Counted from the first letter of the stretch, positions 26,853-35,258 are shown. The stretch is DNA of 46,730 bases from an uncultured Clostridia bacterium (GCA_947169745.1 CAMVQZ010000007.1:1-46730); one strand, 5' to 3'. Translations and numbers: made by a program. Notes: generated by a model from the letters alone, not told the origin.

Positions 26853-27521
26853 TCAGCCCTCCAGTCTGTAACCAAGCTTCTGCATTTTTTTGATGGTAAC
26901 TTCACTTCCCAGATATTTCAGTTTCTTGCGGATAAATGAAATATAGACCTCCACATTGTTATCCGTTGCCTCTGAATCTGCTCCCCACACATTAGAAATG
27001 ATATTGTCTGTGGTAACGATCATTTTCGGATCGGTCAGAAAAATTTTAAGAACCTCAAATTCTTTTTTGCTGAGCTGAACTGATTCCTTTCCGCAATTCA
27101 GTACAGCGCTGTTGAGATCAAGGGTCAGATCCTTGTATTTTATATTATTGAGGATAACTTCACCCTTTCTCCTTGTAAGAGCTGCCACCCTTGCAAGAAG
27201 CTCTTCAGTATCAAAGGGCTTTGTCATATAGTCGTCAGCTCCGGAATTCAGTCCGTTTACCTTATCAGATATTGCTGATCTTGCTGTAAGCATCAGAACC
27301 GGTGCATTGTTGTTTTTTTCTCTCAGGGTCTTTATCACTTCAAATCCATTGAGCCGGGGAAGCATAACATCAAGAATGATAAGATTGTAGCTTGCTTCAC
27401 AGGCATAATCTACAGCCGATTCACCGTCATATACTGCATCCACTACATACCCGTGTTTTTCCAGGATTCTTTTTATTGCCCTTGACAATGATAATTCATC
27501 TTCAACTAATAATATCTGCAT
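26853..27521 (-). CDS. OmpR/PhoB-family response regulator
   Basis: A 222-residue regulator. The receiver domain (1-115) has the acidic pocket LVEDE, phospho-acceptor Asp51 in LIILDVMLP, Thr in MLTARS and Lys in DYMTKPF. A C-terminal winged helix (130-220) includes LSKKEFEVLKIFL and VEVYISFIRKKL. It forms a two-component system with the kinase immediately downstream. AAGGAGG precedes the ATG. The promoter region contains a TATAAT at 27567-27572 (minus strand) and an imperfect palindrome CTTTAAGAAATTCTAAAG (27584-27601) where the -35 would lie. That is a candidate site for autoregulation. Confidence 0.94.
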   Translation of the reverse strand: MQILLVEDELSLSRAIKRILEKHGYVVDAVYDGESAVDYACEASYNLIILDVMLPRLNGFEVIKTLREKNNNAPVLMLTARSAISDKVNGLNSGADDYMTKPFDTEELLARVAALTRRKGEVILNNIKYKDLTLDLNSAVLNCGKESVQLSKKEFEVLKIFLTDPKMIVTTDNIISNVWGADSEATDNNVEVYISFIRKKLKYLGSEVTIKKMQKLGYRLEG

Positions 27522-27620
27522 AGTCAGCCTCCTTTTTTGTTACTGGTAAATGTTTATCTGATATCTATTATAAAAGCTTTTCTTTAGAATTTCTTAAAGC
27601 AAGCGTGACGCCGGATTAAT

Positions 27621-27882
27621 GTGCCAGCGTGACGCTGGACCCGTGTTCGCGTAATCGCTCGTTTGCACTCGCTCGGTTGTGTGTGAATATACTCCCTTGG
27701 CGCGGCATCCGTCGCTCATTTTCTTAGTCAATGCCCACACCCCTTTCCGCCGCAGCCCTCACAGCTGCTTTTCGCGGCTGTCTTTATCCTTACTTCCGGT
27801 TTTTCACTCTCCCGGTACTGAGCGCCTACTTTGTATTACCTGGATTAATTGTTACAGATTGATAGTATAAATGTTTACCAAC
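27621..27882 (-). repeat. R1 repeat, single copy
   Basis: On the minus strand it runs from GGTAAACATTTATACTATCA through AAAGTAGGCGCTCA, ACCGGAAGT, CAGCCGCGAAAAGCAGC, TGTGAGGGCTGCGGCGG, CGGATGCCGCG, ACCGAGCGAG and ATTACGCGAA to the palindrome CAGCGTCACGCTG (27625-27637). It is full length compared with 2141-2438. Its right end points at the response-regulator promoter, and GGCGTCACGC recurs at 27602-27613. Confidence 0.82.
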
Positions 27883-28283
27883 AAAAATTATACACTTAGG
27901 ATCAATGTCAGCGTAGTCCTTCGTTTATGCTTTCCCGGTGTTGTTAAATCAGTCCCACATTTGCCGTAGCAGTAGGGAGGACGTTGAGCAGTGGGATCAG
28001 AGTATTTACATTTACGGCGGCGCGAAATACTCAGTGCGGGCGCGCACAGCCGTGGTATGATAACGAGATGCGGTGACTTCCCGGAAGCCACCGCAATCAG
28101 AAATGCCTTCAGGCAATATCGCACAAAGACCGCCTTACGGCTTAGCACCACATCTGCTTGATCTTTTTCCGTCATCTTGCACTAATAATCCTTGAAATAC
28201 GTCAGTATTCCTGCTGTATTTTGATACAATCTGACGAAAAAATCTACTGAGCCCTGAAGCACTATCTTTGTGCGGTATTACCT
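27883..28283. other. Non-coding region with clustered hairpins
   Basis: No gene is supported; a 95-codon minus-strand frame here has no ribosome binding site and no recognisable fold. Three close inverted repeats are present: GCGGTG-CTTCC / GGAAG-CACCGC at about 28068-28094, GCCTTCAGGC at about 28106-28115, and GCC-TTAC-GGC at about 28131-28140. CTCAGTGCGGGCGCGCAC (28030-28047) resembles the far right end of R1 in the tandem array. A CCCTGAA/TTCAGGG pair (28252-28296) may end the HD-GYP transcript. Confidence 0.4.
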
Positions 28284-31200
28284 TTATTTTTCAGGGTCTT
28301 TTTTCTGAGTATCATTATTTTTCTCGTTGTTTTTCTTATTGCTTTGCTTTTTTTCATCCGCTTTTTTCTTCATTTCTTCCGCAGTTTTTAATTCTTCCTC
28401 AGTGGGAACATATGCGAAATCTTCGGTTTCAAAGGCGCCCTCATCTGCGAGCTCCAAAAATACCTTTACAACCCTCGGATTGAACTGTGTGCCTGAGCAG
28501 CGTTCGATTTCTGCCTTTGCTGCTTCAAGCTTCATCTTTTTTCTGTAAGGCCTTGTAGAATACATTGCGTCAAAAGCGTCTGCGACAGCGATTATCTGAG
28601 CTATCTCCGGGATTTCATCCCCCTTAAGTCCTGCCGGATAACCTTTTCCGTCAATTCTTTCATGGTGGTAACCTGCTCCGAGAGCAAGCTGCGGAGCAAT
28701 AGTGATCTCCTTCAGAATATCATAACCAGTCTGTGGATGTGTTTTCATCACAGCAAATTCCTCATCTGTGAGCCTGCCGGGTTTATTAAGTATATTATCA
28801 GGTATACTGATCTTTCCTATATCGTGAAGGAGTGCAATATTATAAATTTCGTCTACTTCCTCCTGACTTTTACCCAGTTTTTTCGCAAACATCGAGGTAT
28901 ACTTCGCAACCCGGAAGGAGTGGCCGTTTGTATATTTGTCCTTCATATCGACAAAACGTGCGCACAGCTTAGTCAGGTCATAGATATACGTCTTGTTTTC
29001 TTCCTGCTTGCGAAGAAGAACAGCAGTTTTTCTCCGGAAATACAGAATAACAAAAAATACCACAATCATGACAGAGAGCAATACAAGTACAGTTCCGAAC
29101 CACCAGTGCTCGTAAAGAGCCTTGTCCTTTATGATTCTTAGTCTGATCGTTTTTTCTGGTTTTCCGGTCATTGTATTGATAAGTGATAACTTGAATGTGT
29201 ACTCTCCGCCTCTGAGATTTGTATAATTCAGCTGACTGAGATCCATTTCCTGTTTTGATACCTCTACAGGCTTATCGTCAAAGCCCTCAAGCTGATAGCT
29301 CAGATGGGGGTTATTAAGTGAATAAGTAAATGCATTTGGCTCGATATGTAATCTCTTGCAGGAAGAGGGAATATGTATCTCATTATTGCTGCCGACTTCA
29401 ATATAAGAATCATCGGCTGTCACATAGGAGACAGCAAGTCTGACGTCGGAATCAGTGGCTTTTTCGTTATCGATATTGATGGTGCAGACTCCGGATGTTC
29501 CTGAAATAAACAGGGTACCGTCCTCATCCTTATAGCTATAGGAATTTGCAGTAGCGGTAAAAGGCAGTCCGCATTTTATATCATAAAGCGTATAGTCTAT
29601 TTTTTCATCAGCTAAAAGAATATTCTTGTTTACAACATAAATACCGTTGCTGCTGAGGATCCAGACTCTTTCCTGATTGTCAAAAAACATATCGAAGTTA
29701 TTTGAATATGGAAACTTTGAAATATTTTTGATTTCCAGATTATCATCCATATAGGAAATGGAGTTGCTTGTAATTATCCAGAAAATATTTTTTTCAGGAT
29801 CCTTTTTTACTCTCAGTATGACCTCAGAGGTCAGTCCGTCTTTAATTCCGATCCTGGAAACATTATCTCCCTTGACTACATACATTCCATCTCCGTCACT
29901 TCCGAGGAAAAGCTTTCCGTCCTTTCCTTCTTCTATACAGAGTATTTCCTGATTGCTGATCCCGTTTTCCTTGTTATATGTTTTTATAACCTTGTCTCCG
30001 GAGATAATATTCATACCCATACTCGTAGCCACAGCGACGTTTCCGTTTGACAATAGGCAAATCATTCTCACACGGTTGGATACCAGACCAGTATTCTGAT
30101 TGAAACTGGTCAGCTTATCTGTTTTGGGATCATAACGCAGCAGACCGTGATTGCTGTAGGAGCAGACCCAGATATTGTTGTCCGTATCTTTTTTTAGACA
30201 CCTGATCCTTATGCCGTTCATCAGAGATGTAAGCTTGTTGTTTATTCTCTTGTAGTTGCTGTTATATATTACCAGTCCTCTGTCTGTAGCAATATATATC
30301 TGATCCTCGTAGCTGCAAACGCTATTAACAACTGTAGGATCCATTCCTGCAAGCTTGGAAATATCCACGAAAGCATTTTCAACGATTTTCATAACTCCCT
30401 GTCTTGAGGAACAGAACCAGAGATTTGATTCGTGATCCAGCATTATTTTATCAACAGAGTTTTCCATAGGGAGGGTATCGAGTTGATGATATTTGAAATC
30501 CTTGTCAAAATAACCTATGCCTTTATCGGTGCATATCCAGAGATTCTCCTTGATCAGGCTGATGTCATTTATTGTCTTGTGAGGTGCAACGGAATAGACC
30601 TTTATATCCGAGAGAGTATTTCCTAATTTGAAATGAATGAGTTCTGATTCATCTGTTCCTATGTAAACATACCCATTGTTATTCGGATCAGGATAAATAG
30701 AATTGGGATTTCCGTATTTAAGCTCCTTAGAATTATAGAAGGATGAGATGCGTTTATTCTGTATCGTAAAGAATCCGCCGCTCATAGTAATACCGTATAC
30801 AGTTCCACGGCTGTCCCTCTCCAGAGAGAGAATATATTCTTTATTGATCTGAGGCTCATTGATATTGTGCAGCTTCATATCATTGTCGATATAGGATATT
30901 CCCATTGTTGTAGCGGCGAGAATATTTCCTTCATTATCCTCGGTTATATCTCTGACAGATGAAGAGCTGAGACCATGCGTATGGTTAAAAAATGTAAACT
31001 TATCCCCTTCGAGAACAGCAATACCATTGTCATTAGTTCCGACCCAGAGACGTTTTTTTGAATCATAATACAGACTTACTACACTGGAGATACCGGTTGA
31101 AGAATCATATCTGTAGAACTCGCTTCCGTTGTAGCGCACAAGACCGCTGTAATTTCCTATCCAGATAAAACCGTCATCAGACTGTACAATAGCGTTTGCC

Positions 31201-31433
31201 TCGGAGGTGGGGAGACCGTTTGAACTGTCATATAAGACAGCGGAATATCCATAGCCCTTGTCTGTTACATCGGAAATCACCACTGCATTTACATCTTCTT
31301 TGTCAGTGGGGAGGACAAAGCAGAAAGCAGAAAAGACGATTATCAACATCATAAAGAAGGAACCGAGCCGTATTCCGGCTTTTCTTTTTTCCTTGAATAT
31401 TTTTTTGAATGATCTGAAATCTGAATACTTCAT
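28284..31433 (-). CDS. Two-component-type beta-propeller sensor with HD-GYP domain
   Basis: About 1049 residues. A short basic N-terminus and signal anchor (SFFMMLIIVFSAFCFVLP) lead to many Reg_prop propeller blades (recurrent GLPTSEANAIVQSDDGFIWIG-like units, about 60-640), a Y_Y_Y domain, a transmembrane helix (VLVLLSVMIVVFFVILYF) and a cytoplasmic HD-GYP domain. That domain has His870-Asp871 in HDIGKIS and the full HHERIDGKGYPAG signature, so it is a likely c-di-GMP phosphodiesterase. A Lys/Asn/Glu-rich tail ends it. Start chosen at 31433 with AAGGTGA upstream; the promoter at 31473-31501 overlaps any longer start. Confidence 0.88.
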   Translation of the reverse strand: MKYSDFRSFKKIFKEKRKAGIRLGSFFMMLIIVFSAFCFVLPTDKEDVNAVVISDVTDKGYGYSAVLYDSSNGLPTSEANAIVQSDDGFIWIGNYSGLVRYNGSEFYRYDSSTGISSVVSLYYDSKKRLWVGTNDNGIAVLEGDKFTFFNHTHGLSSSSVRDITEDNEGNILAATTMGISYIDNDMKLHNINEPQINKEYILSLERDSRGTVYGITMSGGFFTIQNKRISSFYNSKELKYGNPNSIYPDPNNNGYVYIGTDESELIHFKLGNTLSDIKVYSVAPHKTINDISLIKENLWICTDKGIGYFDKDFKYHQLDTLPMENSVDKIMLDHESNLWFCSSRQGVMKIVENAFVDISKLAGMDPTVVNSVCSYEDQIYIATDRGLVIYNSNYKRINNKLTSLMNGIRIRCLKKDTDNNIWVCSYSNHGLLRYDPKTDKLTSFNQNTGLVSNRVRMICLLSNGNVAVATSMGMNIISGDKVIKTYNKENGISNQEILCIEEGKDGKLFLGSDGDGMYVVKGDNVSRIGIKDGLTSEVILRVKKDPEKNIFWIITSNSISYMDDNLEIKNISKFPYSNNFDMFFDNQERVWILSSNGIYVVNKNILLADEKIDYTLYDIKCGLPFTATANSYSYKDEDGTLFISGTSGVCTINIDNEKATDSDVRLAVSYVTADDSYIEVGSNNEIHIPSSCKRLHIEPNAFTYSLNNPHLSYQLEGFDDKPVEVSKQEMDLSQLNYTNLRGGEYTFKLSLINTMTGKPEKTIRLRIIKDKALYEHWWFGTVLVLLSVMIVVFFVILYFRRKTAVLLRKQEENKTYIYDLTKLCARFVDMKDKYTNGHSFRVAKYTSMFAKKLGKSQEEVDEIYNIALLHDIGKISIPDNILNKPGRLTDEEFAVMKTHPQTGYDILKEITIAPQLALGAGYHHERIDGKGYPAGLKGDEIPEIAQIIAVADAFDAMYSTRPYRKKMKLEAAKAEIERCSGTQFNPRVVKVFLELADEGAFETEDFAYVPTEEELKTAEEMKKKADEKKQSNKKNNEKNNDTQKKDPEK

Positions 31434-31472
31434 GATCTCACCTTCCTGTAATTCTTTGGTACACATATAATT

Positions 31473-31501
31473 ATTATACAATATTTTGGATATATTTGCA
31501 A
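31473..31501 (-). promoter_or_regulatory. Promoter for the propeller/HD-GYP gene
   Basis: Minus strand: TTGCAA (31496-31501), a 17-base spacer, TATAAT (31473-31478). It sits 40 bases upstream of the chosen start codon. Confidence 0.65.
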
Positions 31502-31576
31502 TAATATGGTATAATACCTACAACTAATAATGATGCGTTTTTTTGTATACATATACGAAAATTTACAAAAGAATAC

Positions 31577-31605
31577 GAAAAAGCAGACCACAGGTAATGG
31601 TCTGC
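31577..31605 (-). terminator. Terminator after the phosphopantetheinyl transferase gene
   Basis: Minus strand: a 7-bp perfect stem GCAGACC/GGTCTGC with a 9-base loop and a T-run (31578-31582). It separates this gene from the HD-GYP gene. Confidence 0.8.
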
Positions 31606-31614
31606 AGAATATAT

Positions 31615-32229
31615 TCAATATCCGGAAATGAGTTGCTCTACACTCAGCATAACAGGCTCAACGGCCTCATCGGCTTTGTATGAAACCACATAATCGTCCC
31701 GGCATATGCTTCTGATGCTTCTTGTTTCTTTTTCGCTTATTGTCCGGAAATCGGTTATCAGTCCCTTTCCTGTCAGCTTTGAGCAGCACTCCTTGACAGT
31801 CCAGAGCTTTACAAGCTCCCTGTTCTGATTGTCGAGTGTAATTATTCTGTCCAGTTCCTCCTGAGAACAGAAGTATTTAGCGGTCTTCAGAGAGATTTTT
31901 CTGTTATCTGAGATATCAACAGCAGTTTCCTTGCTGTCCACAATACACGCGCAGGAATTTCTGCAGTGACTGAAGTTGAAGTGGATATCCGGTTCGTCAG
32001 AGAGAAAAGGTTTGCCTCTGTCTCCAAATGTAAACTCAGGAGCTTTACAGATACTGTACTCGCTGTTCAGTGCAAATCTGAGCATAAGATATACTGCAGC
32101 GCAATTGTTTTTGTCAGAGCGTATCCTTAATTCGTCAAGCTTTCTGATCCTCTGCAGGCTGAGAAGGGGTATTGCCTTTTCAAGGAATTCATCGTCAAGC
32201 TTATCAGTGTTTTCCAAAATATAAAGCAT
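31615..32229 (-). CDS. 4'-phosphopantetheinyl transferase superfamily protein (Sfp-like)
   Basis: A 204-residue Sfp-type enzyme that would move the phosphopantetheine arm of CoA onto carrier proteins. Motifs in order: P1-like FGDRGKPFL, then FNFSHCRNSCACIV, the metal-binding Asp in AVDISD (the family usually has GIDIE, so the second acidic residue is Ser here), and WTVKECCSKLTGKGL (family WxxKEAxxKxxGxG). No carrier-protein synthase is in the window, so the partner is unknown. GGAGGT precedes the ATG and a strong promoter lies at 32272-32300. Confidence 0.85.
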   Translation of the reverse strand: MLYILENTDKLDDEFLEKAIPLLSLQRIRKLDELRIRSDKNNCAAVYLMLRFALNSEYSICKAPEFTFGDRGKPFLSDEPDIHFNFSHCRNSCACIVDSKETAVDISDNRKISLKTAKYFCSQEELDRIITLDNQNRELVKLWTVKECCSKLTGKGLITDFRTISEKETRSIRSICRDDYVVSYKADEAVEPVMLSVEQLISGY

Positions 32230-32271
32230 TTCTATTTTTACCTCCGTGTTTCTGTAAAAAGAACAGATACC

Positions 32272-32300
32272 ATTTTAACAGTCCGTGTCAGATATGTCAA
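32272..32300 (-). promoter_or_regulatory. Promoter for the phosphopantetheinyl transferase gene
   Basis: Minus strand: TTGACA (32295-32300), a 17-base spacer, TAAAAT (32272-32277). Confidence 0.7.
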
Positions 32301-32431
32301 ATCAAATAGAAATATTTTATAGATCATATATAAAAAATATTTTATTAACAATAATTGAGATATTGTTTTGTATATAATATCATGCATTTTTTACAATTTT
32401 GTAATTCCTAAAAACATTAGCCTTTAAAAAC

Positions 32432-32471
32432 TTGCATTTTACTCGCTGTAATGATATAATACTACGAGTAA
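32432..32471 (+). promoter_or_regulatory. Promoter with flanking inverted repeat, upstream of the pseudokinase gene
   Basis: TTGCAT (32432-32437), a 17-base spacer, TATAAT (32455-32460). A 7-bp inverted repeat TTACTCG (32439-32445) / CGAGTAA (32465-32471) brackets the -10 box and could be an operator. The rest of 32301-32431 is very A/T-rich with nothing else recognised. Confidence 0.6.
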
Positions 32472-32585
32472 TCTATTTTGCAGATTGATAGTAATTGACT
32501 TGATAATCAGAGTCATTAGTCAAAGGACTTCCGTGCGGTCCGGGATTATATATCAAATATAGTGCGGAGAATGGCGGTATTGAAT

Positions 32586-34244
32586 ATGGCACAGCTTTGT
32601 TTAGGCTGTATGAAAGAAAACCAGGGAGAGGCTGTATGTCCCTTCTGTGGCTTCGACAGTTCATCTGAGCAGCCGGCTCCTTTTCTTCCTCTTGGTGTAG
32701 AGCTCCAGGACGGAAAATATCTTGTGGGCAGAAAAATAGACAATAATGCCGAGGGAGCAAGGTACATAGGCTACAGTAAAATGACATCCCAGCCTGTGAT
32801 AATCCATGAGTTTATGCCTGCCGGCATATGCGGCCGCGCAAAGGGCAAGACAAATGTAGTCATCAGGGGCGGTTACGAAGACAGATATAATGAGATAAAT
32901 GATAAATTTCTCAGTTATTACAGAAAGGTCGCAAATCTTAAAGATCTTTCGGCTGTTGCTCCCATATATGACATATTCACAGAAAACGGCGTGTCCTACA
33001 CTGTTGAGGAATTTTTCGATTCTATCCCCTTTACAGAGTTTATCGAGAGAAGGGGAGGTAATGTTGACTGGAATACTGCAAGGCAGCTATTCATGCCTGT
33101 GATTTCTGCTTTGTCTGCAATGCATCAGGCTGGTATCGGTCACTATGCGGTATCCCCGGAGAATATCAGTGTGACAGCTTCTGGCAAGCTCAGGCTCGGC
33201 GGCTTTGCCATTGATGATATAAGACGTTCCGGAACAAATTTCGAGCCGGAGCTTATGGATGGCTGTGCAGCAATGGAGCAGTATATGGACAGCGCTGACC
33301 TCAGCGAGGCAACTGATATATACGGCTTTACTGCCACACTATTCTATGCTCTCACCGGAAGGCTACCTGAAAACAGCTGTGACAGAAAGGTAGGAGGAAA
33401 GCTTCCTATTCCCACAGCAGTATTCAAGCGTCTGCCTTCTCATGTAGTAACAGCTCTTGCCGGAGGACTTCAGGTATCTCCCAAGAAGCGTATACAGGAC
33501 TTTGAGGAGATGAGGACACAGCTTTCCGCTGCGCCGACAGTCAAGGCAATAAGAACAGAGGCTGACAGAAGCGCAAGACAGAGCGAGGCTGCAAGCAGAT
33601 ATACCCCGAAGAAGGGCGGCGTTCCTGGATATGCCTGGGCAACGCTTTCCATATTGGCTTGTATGCTTGTTCTTATCGTTGCGGGAATAGTATGGGTAAA
33701 GCAGAATCCCAGCTCTGTTGCAAATATTCCGATATTTACAAATGTTGATGAAAAGTCAAAGGAAGAGGAGTCCAGCGAGACATCTGTTGATCCGAATATG
33801 ACATCTGTTCCTAACCTTGTGGGCAAGGATTATAATGATGTTGTTGCAAAAATTTCTTCTGATTCTGATTACACTGTAATCAAGGCAAATGAAGAGATAT
33901 TCAGTGATAAATATGCTGAGGGCATTATTGTTTCACAGAGCCCGGAGCCTGATATGAAAGCAGGAAGAGGCGTTATTGTTGTTGTAACTGTAAGTAAGGG
34001 TTACTCAAACAGAGAGCTTCCCGTGATCTCAGGTCAGACTCTTGATGCAGCTGTAAAGGCACTGAATGACCAGGGCTTTATTGCATCACCCGGCAACTTT
34101 ATTTCCAGTGATACTGTAGAGGAAGGAAAGGTTATCGGCTACGAAAACTATAATGCAGGAGACCTTGCTCCCTATGGTTCAAAAATTAACATCAATATTT
34201 CCACAGGTCCTGAGGGCTCATCATCAAGCTCATCCAGTAACTGA
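32586..34244 (+). CDS. Zinc-ribbon / pseudokinase / PASTA membrane protein
   Basis: About 552 residues. An N-terminal zinc ribbon (Cys5, Cys8, Cys18, Cys21) precedes a Hanks-type kinase fold (about 30-310) in which the key residues are lost. The VAIK lysine is His74 (VIIHEF), HRD reads HYA with Ala188 in HYAVSPENI, and DFG reads GFA (206-208). A transmembrane helix (about 350-372) and two PASTA domains (about 408-545, VPNLVGKDYNDVV and LPVISGQTLDAAV) follow, then a Ser-rich tail. PASTA domains bind wall fragments in PknB/PrkC kinases, so this is likely a signalling scaffold. The start is uncertain: ATG at 32571 or GTG at 32562 are possible, and none has a clear binding site. Terminator at 34267-34298. 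Confidence 0.85.
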   Translation: MAQLCLGCMKENQGEAVCPFCGFDSSSEQPAPFLPLGVELQDGKYLVGRKIDNNAEGARYIGYSKMTSQPVIIHEFMPAGICGRAKGKTNVVIRGGYEDRYNEINDKFLSYYRKVANLKDLSAVAPIYDIFTENGVSYTVEEFFDSIPFTEFIERRGGNVDWNTARQLFMPVISALSAMHQAGIGHYAVSPENISVTASGKLRLGGFAIDDIRRSGTNFEPELMDGCAAMEQYMDSADLSEATDIYGFTATLFYALTGRLPENSCDRKVGGKLPIPTAVFKRLPSHVVTALAGGLQVSPKKRIQDFEEMRTQLSAAPTVKAIRTEADRSARQSEAASRYTPKKGGVPGYAWATLSILACMLVLIVAGIVWVKQNPSSVANIPIFTNVDEKSKEEESSETSVDPNMTSVPNLVGKDYNDVVAKISSDSDYTVIKANEEIFSDKYAEGIIVSQSPEPDMKAGRGVIVVVTVSKGYSNRELPVISGQTLDAAVKALNDQGFIASPGNFISSDTVEEGKVIGYENYNAGDLAPYGSKININISTGPEGSSSSSSSN

Positions 34245-34266
34245 TGGATAATTAATCAAAAAAACT

Positions 34267-34298
34267 ATCCGGTGAAGTTTGTTTCACCGGATTTTTTC
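34267..34298 (+). terminator. Terminator after the pseudokinase gene
   Basis: A 10-bp perfect stem ATCCGGTGAA/TTCACCGGAT with a 6-base loop and a run of T. Confidence 0.9.
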
Positions 34299-34462
34299 TT
34301 TATCCTGATACTGTTATCACTTAAAATGAACGGACAAATTATTATAATTGAGCCAGACACTGGCGGCTGTCCGAAGATAGCGAAACAGGCCGGTGGAGTG
34401 AGCTTTGCCGCTGAATCATTTGTTGATAGTTGACCGTATCTGTTTTTTTAATAGTATGAAAT

Positions 34463-34493
34463 AAAAAAACAGCACCGTTTTTTACAAACGGTG
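34463..34493 (-). terminator. Terminator after the XRE regulator gene
   Basis: Minus strand: an 8-bp stem CACCGTTT/AAACGGTG with a short loop, followed by a run of seven T (plus-strand A at 34463-34469). Confidence 0.85.
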
Positions 34494-34496
34494 TTG

Positions 34497-35192
34497 TCAG
34501 CTGAGTTTTTTAATTTTCTCTTCAGTTTTCTGTATCAGATTATAAAGTGACGGTGCGAGATCCGGATATTTGTTTGAAATCACCTCAGGGGAAAGGGAAG
34601 GAGCACTTCCGGTATCTATTCCCTTGTAACCATCCGCTTCTTTTCCGGACGCTATCTGCTTTGCATTTGTTTCGATGACCGACTGCAGCGCAGAGGAAAG
34701 TCCCAGATACATCTGAGGTATCACAGAAAACATTGCCTGGGGATTTTTCTGATTGGCAGAATAAACAGTCCTTATCATTTTATAAACTGAGACCATCAGA
34801 TAAGAGGATATCTCACCGGTAAGTCCCTTGCTTCCGGTCTGGGCAAGGAGCTCATAAAGAATGGTTATGGAATTATTAAGGAGTTTCTTGTTCAGTGTGA
34901 CAACTGAGCTTGCATTTCCATCAGCGTCATCTGAAACGGCTACAGAATCAGGAAGATCCTCAACTCTCAGAGTTGCTCCGGAGCGGTCAGGTGTTCTTCC
35001 CAGCAGATAATCGCAAGAAACACCATAATAGTCAGCAATATGGATAACAAAATCCAGTCCACATTCTCTTATTCCTTTTTCATAGTGAGAAAGAAGAGCC
35101 TGGGAAACGCCAAGTTCCATTGCAGCCTGCTTCTGGCTCAAACCACGTTCTTTTCTGAGTAGTGTAATTATTCTCGGAAAATCGTTATTCAT
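34497..35192 (-). CDS. XRE-family transcriptional regulator
   Basis: About 231 residues. The N-terminal 65 residues are a Cro/C1-type helix-turn-helix (IITLLRKERGLSQKQAAMELGVSQALLSHYEKGIRECGLDF, then the typical YYGVSCDYLLGRTPD). The remaining 160 residues are a helical domain I do not recognise, probably for ligand or protein binding. ATG at 35192 is preferred because AGGGG sits at correct spacing; a TTG two codons earlier abuts that site. It is divergent from the phosphatase/ABC exporter genes, and tandem 13-bp repeats at their promoter are candidate operators. Confidence 0.85.
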   Translation of the reverse strand: MNNDFPRIITLLRKERGLSQKQAAMELGVSQALLSHYEKGIRECGLDFVIHIADYYGVSCDYLLGRTPDRSGATLRVEDLPDSVAVSDDADGNASSVVTLNKKLLNNSITILYELLAQTGSKGLTGEISSYLMVSVYKMIRTVYSANQKNPQAMFSVIPQMYLGLSSALQSVIETNAKQIASGKEADGYKGIDTGSAPSLSPEVISNKYPDLAPSLYNLIQKTEEKIKKLS

Positions 35193-35229
35193 ATTCAACC
35201 CCTTGACTTTACTTTAATAAAATACTAAT

Positions 35230-35258
35230 ATTATATTATGCTTTTTTAAGAGGCGCAA
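35230..35258 (-). promoter_or_regulatory. Promoter for the XRE regulator gene
   Basis: Minus strand: TTGCGC (35253-35258), a 17-base spacer, TATAAT (35230-35235). Confidence 0.5.

Noticed and set aside
27888-28175. A 95-codon minus-strand frame with several Cys residues
   Set aside because: No ribosome binding site, no recognisable fold, odd composition, and it overlaps a hairpin-rich, repeat-flanked stretch.
31434-31481. Longer start for the propeller/HD-GYP gene
   Set aside because: It would overlap its own -10 box; the ATG at 31433 has a proper AAGGTGA site.
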